Positions 55,561 to 62,766 of a DNA stretch of 64,000 nucleotides are shown in pieces. The DNA is taken from contig FNEU01000001.1 in NCBI GenBank assembly GCA_900100245.1, forward strand, positions 62,001 to 126,000, given 5' to 3'. How positions within the stretch are numbered: position 1 is the first letter of the stretch; the number at the start of each line of letters is the position of its first letter. Position numbers and translations under genes: made by a program. Below the pieces are notes generated by a model. The model worked only from the letters and a program-made list of their open reading frames with translations. It made no database searches and was not told the DNA's origin. This stretch comes from Lachnospiraceae bacterium G41 (GTDB lineage: Bacteria; Bacillota; Clostridia; Lachnospirales; Lachnospiraceae).

Positions 55561-55595
55561 ATTAAAAAGTGTCCGACCTTTTATAAGTCGAACAC
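55561..55595 (-). terminator. Terminator of the histidine kinase gene
   Basis: On the minus strand GTGTTCGAC pairs with GTCGGACAC (one G-U pair), followed by TTTTT. The wobble is only paired in the minus-strand RNA, which fixes the direction. Confidence 0.85.
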
Positions 55596-55600
55596 CATTT

Positions 55601-56692
55601 TTATTTAGTCGGTAATTCAAAATAGAACGTAATTCCGTCTTCATTATTGAAGCAGCCGTAAGCCATCTTAAGAGAATTCATTATGGCCCTAACAATAGAT
55701 AATCCTATACCGGTTCCGCCGTAATCTCTGCTTCTAGCAGCATCAGCCTTATAAAACTTTTCCCAGACTCTCTTCTGTTCTTCTTCGCTTAACTGTCTTC
55801 CTGTGTTAAATACGTTAATTCTGACTGTATCTTCTTTTTTCTCTATAAAAACCTTTATCTTCTTTTCGCCTTCGCAGTAATGAAATGCATTTGAAAGATA
55901 ATTCATAAATACAGCTTCGGTTTTCGGTTCATCGGCCCAGACAAATATGCTTTCGTTTTTATTTTCAAATAAGACTTCTACATCATTTTTTTCAGCCAGA
56001 ACCTGTCCCGAAGAAATTTTATTCCTTATCATTTCAACAATATCGAATCTTTCGATTTCGATAGGATTATTGCCGTATTCAAGTTCTGATAAGGACATGA
56101 TTTCTTTTACGATATTATTCATTCTGCCGGCTTCATCGATAATAACATCCAGATAGTACTGTCTGCTTTCATCGTCTTCGATAATGCCTTCCTTTAATCC
56201 TTCCGTATAGCATTGGATAAGAGCGATTGGTGTCTTTAATTCATGAGAAACATTTGCAAGAAATTCCTTGCGCATTTCTTCATTTCTGTTTTTTCTCTCA
56301 ATATCTCGTAAAAGCTCGCTGTTCGTACTTTTAAGCTCCGAAATTGTCTGTTCGAGTTTCTCGGACATTTCATTAATGTTTTCCCCGAGAACGTCAATTT
56401 CATTATAACCTTTGGATTCATACTTAGCGTCAAAATCAAGACTTGCCATCTTCGAAGATATTTCTGTGAGTCTTACGATTGGCTTTGAAATTCTGTCAGT
56501 AAAAATAATAATCAGCACAAAACCGACTACAAACATAAAAAATGCAACAACCAGAATAAAAATGTTTAAAAGCACATAATTTTCAACAAAAGACCTGAAA
56601 AGTATTAGGTATGCAATCGAAGAAATTAAAATGATTACAGAAAGAATAAATATAAAATTTAAAGCTAATTGTTTCTTAATCGAGTGTTTCAA
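55601..56692 (-). CDS. Sensor histidine kinase, short-loop membrane sensor
   Basis: 363 residues. Two membrane helices (about 9-31 and 40-64) are joined by an outside loop of only about ten residues, then a HAMP-like linker, the dimerisation box FLANVSHELKTP (His150) and a HATPase domain (YLSNAFHYC; GGTGIGLSIVRAIM). The tiny loop suggests that it senses within or through the membrane. The start is a TTG at 56692 inside the end of the regulator gene, with AGGA seven bases upstream; no ATG is close. It overlaps the response regulator by 17 bp. Confidence 0.92.
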   Translation of the reverse strand: MKHSIKKQLALNFIFILSVIILISSIAYLILFRSFVENYVLLNIFILVVAFFMFVVGFVLIIIFTDRISKPIVRLTEISSKMASLDFDAKYESKGYNEIDVLGENINEMSEKLEQTISELKSTNSELLRDIERKNRNEEMRKEFLANVSHELKTPIALIQCYTEGLKEGIIEDDESRQYYLDVIIDEAGRMNNIVKEIMSLSELEYGNNPIEIERFDIVEMIRNKISSGQVLAEKNDVEVLFENKNESIFVWADEPKTEAVFMNYLSNAFHYCEGEKKIKVFIEKKEDTVRINVFNTGRQLSEEEQKRVWEKFYKADAARSRDYGGTGIGLSIVRAIMNSLKMAYGCFNNEDGITFYFELPTK

Positions 56693-57356
56693 ACTTGTAT
56701 CCTATTCCCCAGATGGTTTTAATGTATTTACCCTTATTACCAAGCTTTGCACGTATTTTCTTTACATGCGTATCTATTGTACGGTCTTCTCCGTAATAAT
56801 CATAATTCCAGACATTGTTTAAGATGTTTTCTCTCGGAAGGGCAATTCCCTGATTTTGCAGAAAATATGCAAGAAGTTCAAATTCCTTGTATGAAAAATC
56901 AACCTCTTTGCCGTCAATTGTAACTATATGCGTCAGTCTGTTCATTACAATACCGTCGCATTCAATAACATCGTCCGAAGAAATGCCTTTACATCTTCTT
57001 AAAATAGCCTCAACTCTTGCAACAAGTATTTTGGGCGAAAAAGGCTTGGATATATACTCATCCACACCAAGCTTAAAGCCCTGAAGTTCGTCTTCTTCAC
57101 CGCTTCTTGCTGTAAGCATGATAATCGGAACCTTTGATTCTTTTCTGATTTCCTTGCATACACCCCATCCGTCGAGTTTTGGCATCATAATGTCAAGAAT
57201 TATCAGATCTATATCTTTGTTTTTAAAAAACTTATCAAGCGCATCTTCGCCGTCACAGGCTTCAATGACGTTATAATCACTCTTAGTTAAAAAGTCGTTG
57301 ATGATTTTTCTCATTCTCTGTTCATCGTCAACAACGAGTATTTTTGATTTTTTCAT
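56676..57356 (-). CDS. OmpR/PhoB-family response regulator
   Basis: 226 residues. Receiver domain with phosphoacceptor Asp55 (LIILDIMMPKLDG) and switch residues MLTAR and KPFSP. A winged-helix DNA-binding domain (about 130-226) contains the typical ELLAYFLQNQG and DTHVKKIRAKLG. Partner of the kinase gene that overlaps it. Target genes cannot be read from the sequence. GGAGG precedes the ATG. Confidence 0.96.
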   Translation of the reverse strand: MKKSKILVVDDEQRMRKIINDFLTKSDYNVIEACDGEDALDKFFKNKDIDLIILDIMMPKLDGWGVCKEIRKESKVPIIMLTARSGEEDELQGFKLGVDEYISKPFSPKILVARVEAILRRCKGISSDDVIECDGIVMNRLTHIVTIDGKEVDFSYKEFELLAYFLQNQGIALPRENILNNVWNYDYYGEDRTIDTHVKKIRAKLGNKGKYIKTIWGIGYKFETLD

Positions 57357-57391
57357 AGGTCCTCCAAAGATTGCATATTTTACGAATAACT

Positions 57392-57420
57392 ATTTTAAAC
57401 GAATATCGTGAAAATGTGAA
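57392..57420 (-). promoter_or_regulatory. Probable promoter of the two-component operon
   Basis: On the minus strand TTCACA (57415-57420) and TAAAAT (57392-57397) are 17 bp apart. The rest of the 174-bp gap holds only the pckA terminator. Confidence 0.5.
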
Positions 57421-57470
57421 ATAATCAATTACCATTATTATAACACAAAGTTTAATTCTTTTATGATGAC

Positions 57471-57503
57471 AAAAAAAGAAGCAGGATTCGAAAATCCTGC
57501 TTC
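57471..57503 (-). terminator. Terminator of pckA
   Basis: A perfect 11-bp stem, GAAGCAGGATT (57478-57488) with 57493-57503, capped by the loop CGAA read on the plus strand. Seven T follow on the minus strand. Confidence 0.94.
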
Positions 57504-57530
57504 AGTATGTTAAACAAGTATGAATTTAAA

Positions 57531-59138
57531 TTATAACTGAGGACCTGCTGCAACAAGTGCCTTACCGGCTTCGTTGGTTGTGTACTTGCCGAAGTTCTTG
57601 ATGAATCTTTCTGCAAGATCTTTAGCCTTAGCATCCCACTCTGAAGCATCAGCGTATGTATCACGAGGATCAAGGATTGCAGGATCAACTCCGGGAAGCT
57701 CTGTAGGAACTTCGAAATCAAAGATAGGAATCTTCTTTGTAGGAGCGTTGTTAACGTCGCCGTTAAGGATTGCATCGATGATACCACGAGTATCCTTAAT
57801 GGAGATTCTCTTGCCTGTTCCGTTCCAACCTGTATTTACAAGGTAAGCCTTAGCGCCGCTCTTCTGCATCTTCTTAACGAGTTCTTCACCGTACTTTGTA
57901 GGATGTAACTCAAGGAATGCCTGACCGAAGCAAGCTGAGAATGTAGGTGTAGGCTCAGTAATTCCACGCTCTGTACCTGCAAGCTTTGCTGTGAAACCTG
58001 ATAAGAAGTAGTACTGTGTCTGTTCAGGTGTAAGGATAGATACAGGAGGAAGTACTCCGAATGCATCTGCTGATAAGAAGATTACGTTCTTAGCATCGGG
58101 ACCTGCTGAAATACCGTTAACTTTCTTAACGATGTTTTCGATGTGCTCGATAGGATAAGAAACACGTGTATTCTCTGTTACGGACTTGTCAGCGAAATCA
58201 ATCTTGCCGTTTGCATCAACTGTAACGTTCTCAAGAAGAGCGTTTCTCTTAATAGCGTTGTAGATATCGGGCTCAGATTCTTTGTCAAGGTTGATAACCT
58301 TAGCGTAGCATCCGCCTTCGAAGTTGAATACGCCGTTGTCATCCCAGCCGTGCTCGTCATCACCGATGAGGAGTCTCTTAGGATCTGTAGAAAGTGTTGT
58401 CTTACCTGTTCCTGAAAGGCCGAAGAAGATTGCTGTGTTCTTACCTTCCATATCTGTGTTAGCTGAGCAGTGCATAGAAGCGATGCCCTGAAGAGGTAAG
58501 TAGTAGTTCATCATTGAGAACATACCCTTCTTCATTTCTCCGCCGTACCAAGTGTTAAGAATAACCTGCTCACGGCTTGTTGTGTTGAATGCAACACATG
58601 TTTCGGAGTTAAGACCAAGTTCTTTGTAGTTATCTACTTTAGCAAGTGAAGCTGTGTAAACAACGAAGTTAGGCTCGAAGTTAGCAAGTTCTTCCTCTGT
58701 AGGCTGGATGAACATGTTCTTTACGAAATGAGCCTGCCAAGCAACTTCCATGATGAAACGAACTGCCATTCTTGTGTCTTTGTTGGCACCACAGAATGTA
58801 TCCATTACGAAAAGTCTCTTTCCGTTAAGTTCTTTCTTAGCAAGATCCTTAACGATTGCCCATGTCTCTTCGCTCATAGGATGGTTGTCGTTCTTATATT
58901 CGTCTGTTGTCCACCATACAGTGTCTTTGGAATTCTTATCCATAACAATGTATTTGTCTTTAGGTGAACGACCGGTATAAATACCTGTCATAACATTAAC
59001 TGTACCGAGTTCAGTCTCTGTTCCTTTTTCGAATCCTGTAAGTTCAGGCTTCATCTCTTCTTCATATAAAAACTCATATGAAGGGTTGTGTACGATTTCT
59101 GCGGCATTAATACCATACTTTGTTAAATCGAGTGCCAT
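57531..59138 (-). CDS. pckA: Phosphoenolpyruvate carboxykinase (ATP)
   Basis: Interconverts oxaloacetate + ATP and PEP + CO2 + ADP. In rumen and gut anaerobes it often runs toward oxaloacetate. 535 residues. Kinase-1 P-loop [17 protein letters not shown]-type signature [36 protein letters not shown] and the C-terminal [15 protein letters not shown] are present. The codon choice is notably uniform, consistent with high expression. It is transcribed alone from a strong promoter. AAGGAGA lies just upstream of the ATG. Confidence 0.98.
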   Translation of the reverse strand: MALDLTKYGINAAEIVHNPSYEFLYEEEMKPELTGFEKGTETELGTVNVMTGIYTGRSPKDKYIVMDKNSKDTVWWTTDEYKNDNHPMSEETWAIVKDLAKKELNGKRLFVMDTFCGANKDTRMAVRFIMEVAWQAHFVKNMFIQPTEEELANFEPNFVVYTASLAKVDNYKELGLNSETCVAFNTTSREQVILNTWYGGEMKKGMFSMMNYYLPLQGIASMHCSANTDMEGKNTAIFFGLSGTGKTTLSTDPKRLLIGDDEHGWDDNGVFNFEGGCYAKVINLDKESEPDIYNAIKRNALLENVTVDANGKIDFADKSVTENTRVSYPIEHIENIVKKVNGISAGPDAKNVIFLSADAFGVLPPVSILTPEQTQYYFLSGFTAKLAGTERGITEPTPTFSACFGQAFLELHPTKYGEELVKKMQKSGAKAYLVNTGWNGTGKRISIKDTRGIIDAILNGDVNNAPTKKIPIFDFEVPTELPGVDPAILDPRDTYADASEWDAKAKDLAERFIKNFGKYTTNEAGKALVAAGPQL

Positions 59139-59207
59139 AATATATCTCCTTATTTAAAATTTTTTAACTCCAATATATCGCTACTTTGGAATATTACACC
59201 GCTAAAT

Positions 59208-59236
59208 AGTATAAAAAAATGTGCTTTTAAAGTCAA
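59208..59236 (-). promoter_or_regulatory. Promoter of pckA
   Basis: On the minus strand TTGACT (59231-59236) and TATACT (59208-59213) are 17 bp apart. Transcription would start near 59201, giving a leader of about 62 bases. The 235-bp gap also holds the two operator-like sites listed below; I see no clear terminator for the aminopeptidase gene. Confidence 0.75.
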
Positions 59237-59251
59237 TAGACTTTATTGTAA

Positions 59252-59269
59252 TTGATATTTAATTAACAA
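59252..59269. promoter_or_regulatory. Candidate Rex operator upstream of pckA
   Basis: TTGATATTTAATTAACAA matches the clostridial Rex consensus (TTGTTAA, four free bases, TTAACAA) at 12 of 14 defined positions. It ends 16 bp upstream of the pckA -35. Rex is encoded in this window. Function is inference. Confidence 0.4.
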
Positions 59270-59273
59270 AAGT

Positions 59274-59291
59274 TTTACATATATGTGTAAA
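59274..59291. promoter_or_regulatory. Inverted repeat upstream of pckA
   Basis: TTTACATATATGTGTAAA has perfect six-base arms (TTTACA, TGTAAA) around six bases. It lies about 40 bp upstream of the -35. An unidentified dimeric regulator could bind here. Confidence 0.3.
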
Positions 59292-59373
59292 TGAGGCTCA
59301 ATTTTAGCCTAAATATAGTGATTTTTGCCTATATGTAACGGCTGCTTTTTGCTCATAAAAGAGGGCTTACTTA

Positions 59374-61161
59374 TTATAACTGACAGTTTATCGAATTACA
59401 TTCATTCTGATAATGGTCAAGCCACATAATTTCCCTGTCACTCATCTCATCTCGTAAAAGAAGATTTTCGTCAAGCGGAACATATGTCAGACATTCAAAA
59501 CATAGGAACCTTCCGTCAGGTGTTTCACACTTTTCTCTGACAAGCAAAATATTCTCAATTCTGATGCCGTATTTACCTTCTTTGTAAATACCCGGCTCAT
59601 CGGACACAAGCATTCCCGGTCTAAGAATTGCTTCTCTTCCGACAGGCTTTTGCATCCATCTGATTGCATGAGGTCCTTCGTGAACAGAAAGCATATATCC
59701 GACACCGTGACCGGTACCGCATTTATAATCGTCCCCTTCTTCCCACATAGGTTCTCTTGCCAAAACATCCAGATTAAGACCGCTGCAGCCTTCAATAAAT
59801 ACAGCATTCATCAAAGCGAGCACACCTCTTGCAACTCTTGTATAATCATGTTTCATTTCATACGTGGGTGTACCTATCGCAACAGTTCTTGTAATATCCG
59901 TCGTACCGCCAATCCACTGTCCACCGGAATCGAACAGATAGAGATTGTCATTTAGAATCATCGAGCAGTCATTTTCTTTGGACTCGTAATGCATCATTGC
60001 AGCATTAGGACCTGATGCGGAAATTGTATCAAAAGATAAATCCCTGCAGTCTGAATTGTAAAGTCTCATTGAATCAAGCCTTTTCATAAGCTCGTATTCA
60101 TTCATCGAAGTAACGTCGTTTGTTTTTACCCAGTTTTGGAATTCACAGACGACTTTATTGTCTTTCCTGTAAGCTTCTCTAAGGTTATTAATTTCAACAT
60201 CATTCTTAATTGCCTGAAGGCGTGAAACATTGCAGTCTGAATTGATTAACTGATAGTTTTTGCCCTCAAGAATCTTGGCAAATTTGGCAGGCATTTTATC
60301 AAACGCAAAGCAGGCTCTCCTTGAGCCGGGAAGATTCGCAAGAAATCTTTCGAAATTATTGTATAAGAAACAGTTTATTTTTTGGTTTCTAAAAAGACTC
60401 GAAGTCTCTTCAAACCCTGAACTTAAATGAATTCTTGTATCTTTAGAAGCAATTAAATCTCTGTTTTTTCCCTCGTTATCATAAATAAACAAGGATACAT
60501 CTCGAGGTGTAACAATCACAAAACTGAAAGCCATCGGATTATATTTAATGGCATTTCCTCGAATATTAAGAAGCCACATGTTGCTGTCTAAAGAAGCTGA
60601 CATATAATAGAAAATTTCATTGTCTATTAAATATTTTCTAATCTTTTCAATCTTCTTTTCAGTGCTCTCGCCCATAAGTTCATCAGATAAAAATTCAACG
60701 GAATCATCTATTTTTGCTTTAGGATAATCTTCACCATTAAATCTGAAATAAGCGTCCAAAAATATTGAATTGTCGTTATCCAAAGCATTAAAACCGTAAT
60801 CGAGTATTTCTTTGTATGAAAATATCTCTGAAGGACATGCAACGGTTAAGCCTTCTTTTATGAGTTTGCCTATAAATTCTTTTATTGTAGGATAACCCGG
60901 AGTCGAAAGTTTCATAAGTTCAATTCCGCTACCCTCGAGTTCTTTTTCAGCCTGAATAAAATATCTTCCGTCGGTAAAAAGATATGCTTTGTCAATTCCG
61001 ATGGCAAGAGTTCCGTTTGAACCCGTGAAACCGGAAATTGTGCTCCTGAATTTGTAATAATCATTCACATATTCGCTCATATGCGGATCCGAGTCTTTGG
61101 TGAAATACCAGTCATATCCCACAGTTTTCATTTCTTCTCTGATACAGTCGATTAATCTCAT
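59374..61161 (-). CDS. Xaa-Pro aminopeptidase P (peptidase M24B)
   Basis: Removes N-terminal residues before proline. 595 residues, the long three-domain form with two creatinase-like N-terminal domains and a C-terminal pita-bread catalytic domain. All five metal ligands are seen: Asp411, Asp422 (TTDITRT), His485 (GTGHGVG), Glu522 (SDEPGIY) and Glu536 (IRIENIL). No signal peptide, so cytoplasmic. The ribosome site (GAGAG) is weak. It stands alone between citrate synthase and pckA. Confidence 0.95.
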   Translation of the reverse strand: MRLIDCIREEMKTVGYDWYFTKDSDPHMSEYVNDYYKFRSTISGFTGSNGTLAIGIDKAYLFTDGRYFIQAEKELEGSGIELMKLSTPGYPTIKEFIGKLIKEGLTVACPSEIFSYKEILDYGFNALDNDNSIFLDAYFRFNGEDYPKAKIDDSVEFLSDELMGESTEKKIEKIRKYLIDNEIFYYMSASLDSNMWLLNIRGNAIKYNPMAFSFVIVTPRDVSLFIYDNEGKNRDLIASKDTRIHLSSGFEETSSLFRNQKINCFLYNNFERFLANLPGSRRACFAFDKMPAKFAKILEGKNYQLINSDCNVSRLQAIKNDVEINNLREAYRKDNKVVCEFQNWVKTNDVTSMNEYELMKRLDSMRLYNSDCRDLSFDTISASGPNAAMMHYESKENDCSMILNDNLYLFDSGGQWIGGTTDITRTVAIGTPTYEMKHDYTRVARGVLALMNAVFIEGCSGLNLDVLAREPMWEEGDDYKCGTGHGVGYMLSVHEGPHAIRWMQKPVGREAILRPGMLVSDEPGIYKEGKYGIRIENILLVREKCETPDGRFLCFECLTYVPLDENLLLRDEMSDREIMWLDHYQNECNSINCQL

Positions 61162-61208
61162 ATTTTTCTCTCTTATGTAAACTTTTTGTTAACTTTGATG
61201 AATACTTT

Positions 61209-61237
61209 TTGAATTATATTTTTATATATGTTATAGT
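61209..61237 (+). promoter_or_regulatory. Promoter of citrate synthase (extended -10)
   Basis: TTGAAT (61209-61214) and TATAGT (61232-61237) are 17 bp apart, with TG one base before the -10. The leader is about 60 bases. Confidence 0.7.
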
Positions 61238-61303
61238 ATTAATACCGCGTTTTCAAGTTATGTTTACCAAAACGTATTACTAGTTAAAGGAGGTCAGCGA
61301 AAA

Positions 61304-62665
61304 ATGTCAAGTAAACACAGTGAAATTACTCCCGAAATAATCAATCTTGCGGATAAAACTTTCGAAAAAAGCATAATCGATAATGAATTATTCGTGCAGT
61401 ACGATGTCAAGCGCGGTTTAAGAGATTTAAACGGTCGCGGTGTCCTCACAGGACTTACACATATATCGGATGTACGTGCAAATAAAATAGTTGACGGCGA
61501 ACAGATTCCTTTACCCGGAGAACTCTTTTACAGAGGTTACAATGTAAAAGATCTCGTAAAAGGTTTCACGGAAGAAGACCGTTTCGGTTTTGAGGAGATT
61601 ACTTATCTTCTTCTTTTTGGTGAGCTTCCTACAGAAACACAGCTTGTTTCTTTTAAGGAAATCCTCGCAGATTACCGTTCGCTTCCTACAGGATTTGTAC
61701 GCGATATCATTATGAAAGCGCCGAGCAAGGATATGATGAATACTCTTGCAAGAAGCGTTCTTACATTATATTCATACGACGATCGTGCTGACGATACTTC
61801 TCTTCCGAATGTTTTAAGACAGTGTCTTCAGTTAATCGCGCTTTTCCCTGAATTTGCCATCTACGGATATCAGGCTTACAGCCACTATCATGACGGCAAT
61901 TCGCTCTTTATACACAGACCGAATCCTAAGCTTTCAACAGCTGAAAATATACTATCACTACTTCGAGCCGACAGCAAGTATACACCGCTAGAAGCAAAGC
62001 TTTTAGACCTTGCACTCGTACTTCATATGGAGCATGGCGGCGGTAACAATTCAACCTTTACGACTCATGTTGTAACTTCAACTTTAACCGATACATATTC
62101 CGCTATCGCAGCTGCTATCGGATCTCTTAAAGGACCTCGTCACGGTGGCGCAAACATCAAGGTGGTTCAGATGTTTGAAGAAATGAAAAAAGAAGTTGCA
62201 GACTGGGATGACGAAGACGAGATAAGCGAATACTTAAGAAAAATCCTTCACAAAGAAGCATTTGACCATCAGGGTCTTATCTACGGAGTCGGACATGCTA
62301 TTTATTCAACCAGTGATCCGAGAGCTCAGGTATTTAAGAGTTATGTTGAAATGCTCTCAAAAGAAAAAGGCCTCGAAAAAGAATTCGGTCTTTATTCGAA
62401 AGTTGAAGAACTCGCACCCAAGATTATCGCTTCCGAAAGAAAGATGTACAAGGGCGTTTGTATAAACGTCGACTTCTATTCCGGATTTGTATATGACATG
62501 CTTGGTCTTCCTTCAGAACTTTTCACACCTATGTTTGCAATCGCAAGAATCGTTGGCTGGTCCGCACACAGACTTGAAGAGCTTTCAAATAACGGAAAGA
62601 TTATAAGACCCGCATACAAGCCTATTATGGAAGATCAGAAATACATTCCGATGTACAAACGATAA
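61304..62665 (+). CDS. gltA: Citrate synthase
   Basis: Condenses oxaloacetate with acetyl-CoA. 453 residues. Catalytic residues sit in EHGGGNNSTF (His), GVGHAIYSTSDPRA (His) and INVDFYSGFVYDMLG (Asp); GPRHGGANIKVV is conserved. A ~60-residue N-terminal extension before the citrate synthase core is typical of the clostridial type. AAAGGAGGT lies nine bases before the ATG. In a fermenter it probably serves 2-oxoglutarate and glutamate synthesis. The gene ends at a palindrome used as terminator. Confidence 0.97.
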   Translation: MSSKHSEITPEIINLADKTFEKSIIDNELFVQYDVKRGLRDLNGRGVLTGLTHISDVRANKIVDGEQIPLPGELFYRGYNVKDLVKGFTEEDRFGFEEITYLLLFGELPTETQLVSFKEILADYRSLPTGFVRDIIMKAPSKDMMNTLARSVLTLYSYDDRADDTSLPNVLRQCLQLIALFPEFAIYGYQAYSHYHDGNSLFIHRPNPKLSTAENILSLLRADSKYTPLEAKLLDLALVLHMEHGGGNNSTFTTHVVTSTLTDTYSAIAAAIGSLKGPRHGGANIKVVQMFEEMKKEVADWDDEDEISEYLRKILHKEAFDHQGLIYGVGHAIYSTSDPRAQVFKSYVEMLSKEKGLEKEFGLYSKVEELAPKIIASERKMYKGVCINVDFYSGFVYDMLGLPSELFTPMFAIARIVGWSAHRLEELSNNGKIIRPAYKPIMEDQKYIPMYKR

Positions 62666-62672
62666 ATCAACA

Positions 62673-62703
62673 GGTGCCAGACACGCTTCGCGAGTCAGGC
62701 ACC
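62673..62703 (+). repeat. Mirror-mismatch palindrome C1, also terminator of citrate synthase
   Basis: A 31-nt hairpin: GGTGCC pairs with GGCACC, A-A mismatch, GAC with GTC, A-A mismatch, CGC with GCG, loop TTC. TTTT follows. It begins eight bases after the gltA stop. Confidence 0.85.
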
Positions 62704-62728
62704 TTTTCAATTTCAACAATAAAAAATT

Positions 62729-62759
62729 GGTGCCTGGCACGCGTGTCGTGCCTGGCACC
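62729..62759 (-). repeat. Mirror-mismatch palindrome C2, also terminator of the GGDEF regulator gene
   Basis: A 31-nt hairpin: GGTGCC pairs with GGCACC, T-T mismatch, GGC with GCC, an A-T pair, then CG with CG. It contains the 11-base palindrome GTGCCTGGCAC twice. On the minus strand AATTTTTT follows. It lies eight bases after the stop of the gene at 62767. Confidence 0.85.
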
Positions 62760-62766
62760 ATTCATT

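Noticed and set aside
55360-55608. Open frames across the tRNA-Leu region on both strands
   Set aside because: They read through a clear tRNA and two terminators; coding is not credible.
59139-59200. Riboswitch or attenuator in the pckA leader
   Set aside because: Only a five-base-pair stem with a long loop is visible and no T-run.
59291-59365. Terminator for the aminopeptidase P gene
   Set aside because: Short stems (AGGCT/AGCCT) exist, but none is followed by a proper T-run on the minus strand.
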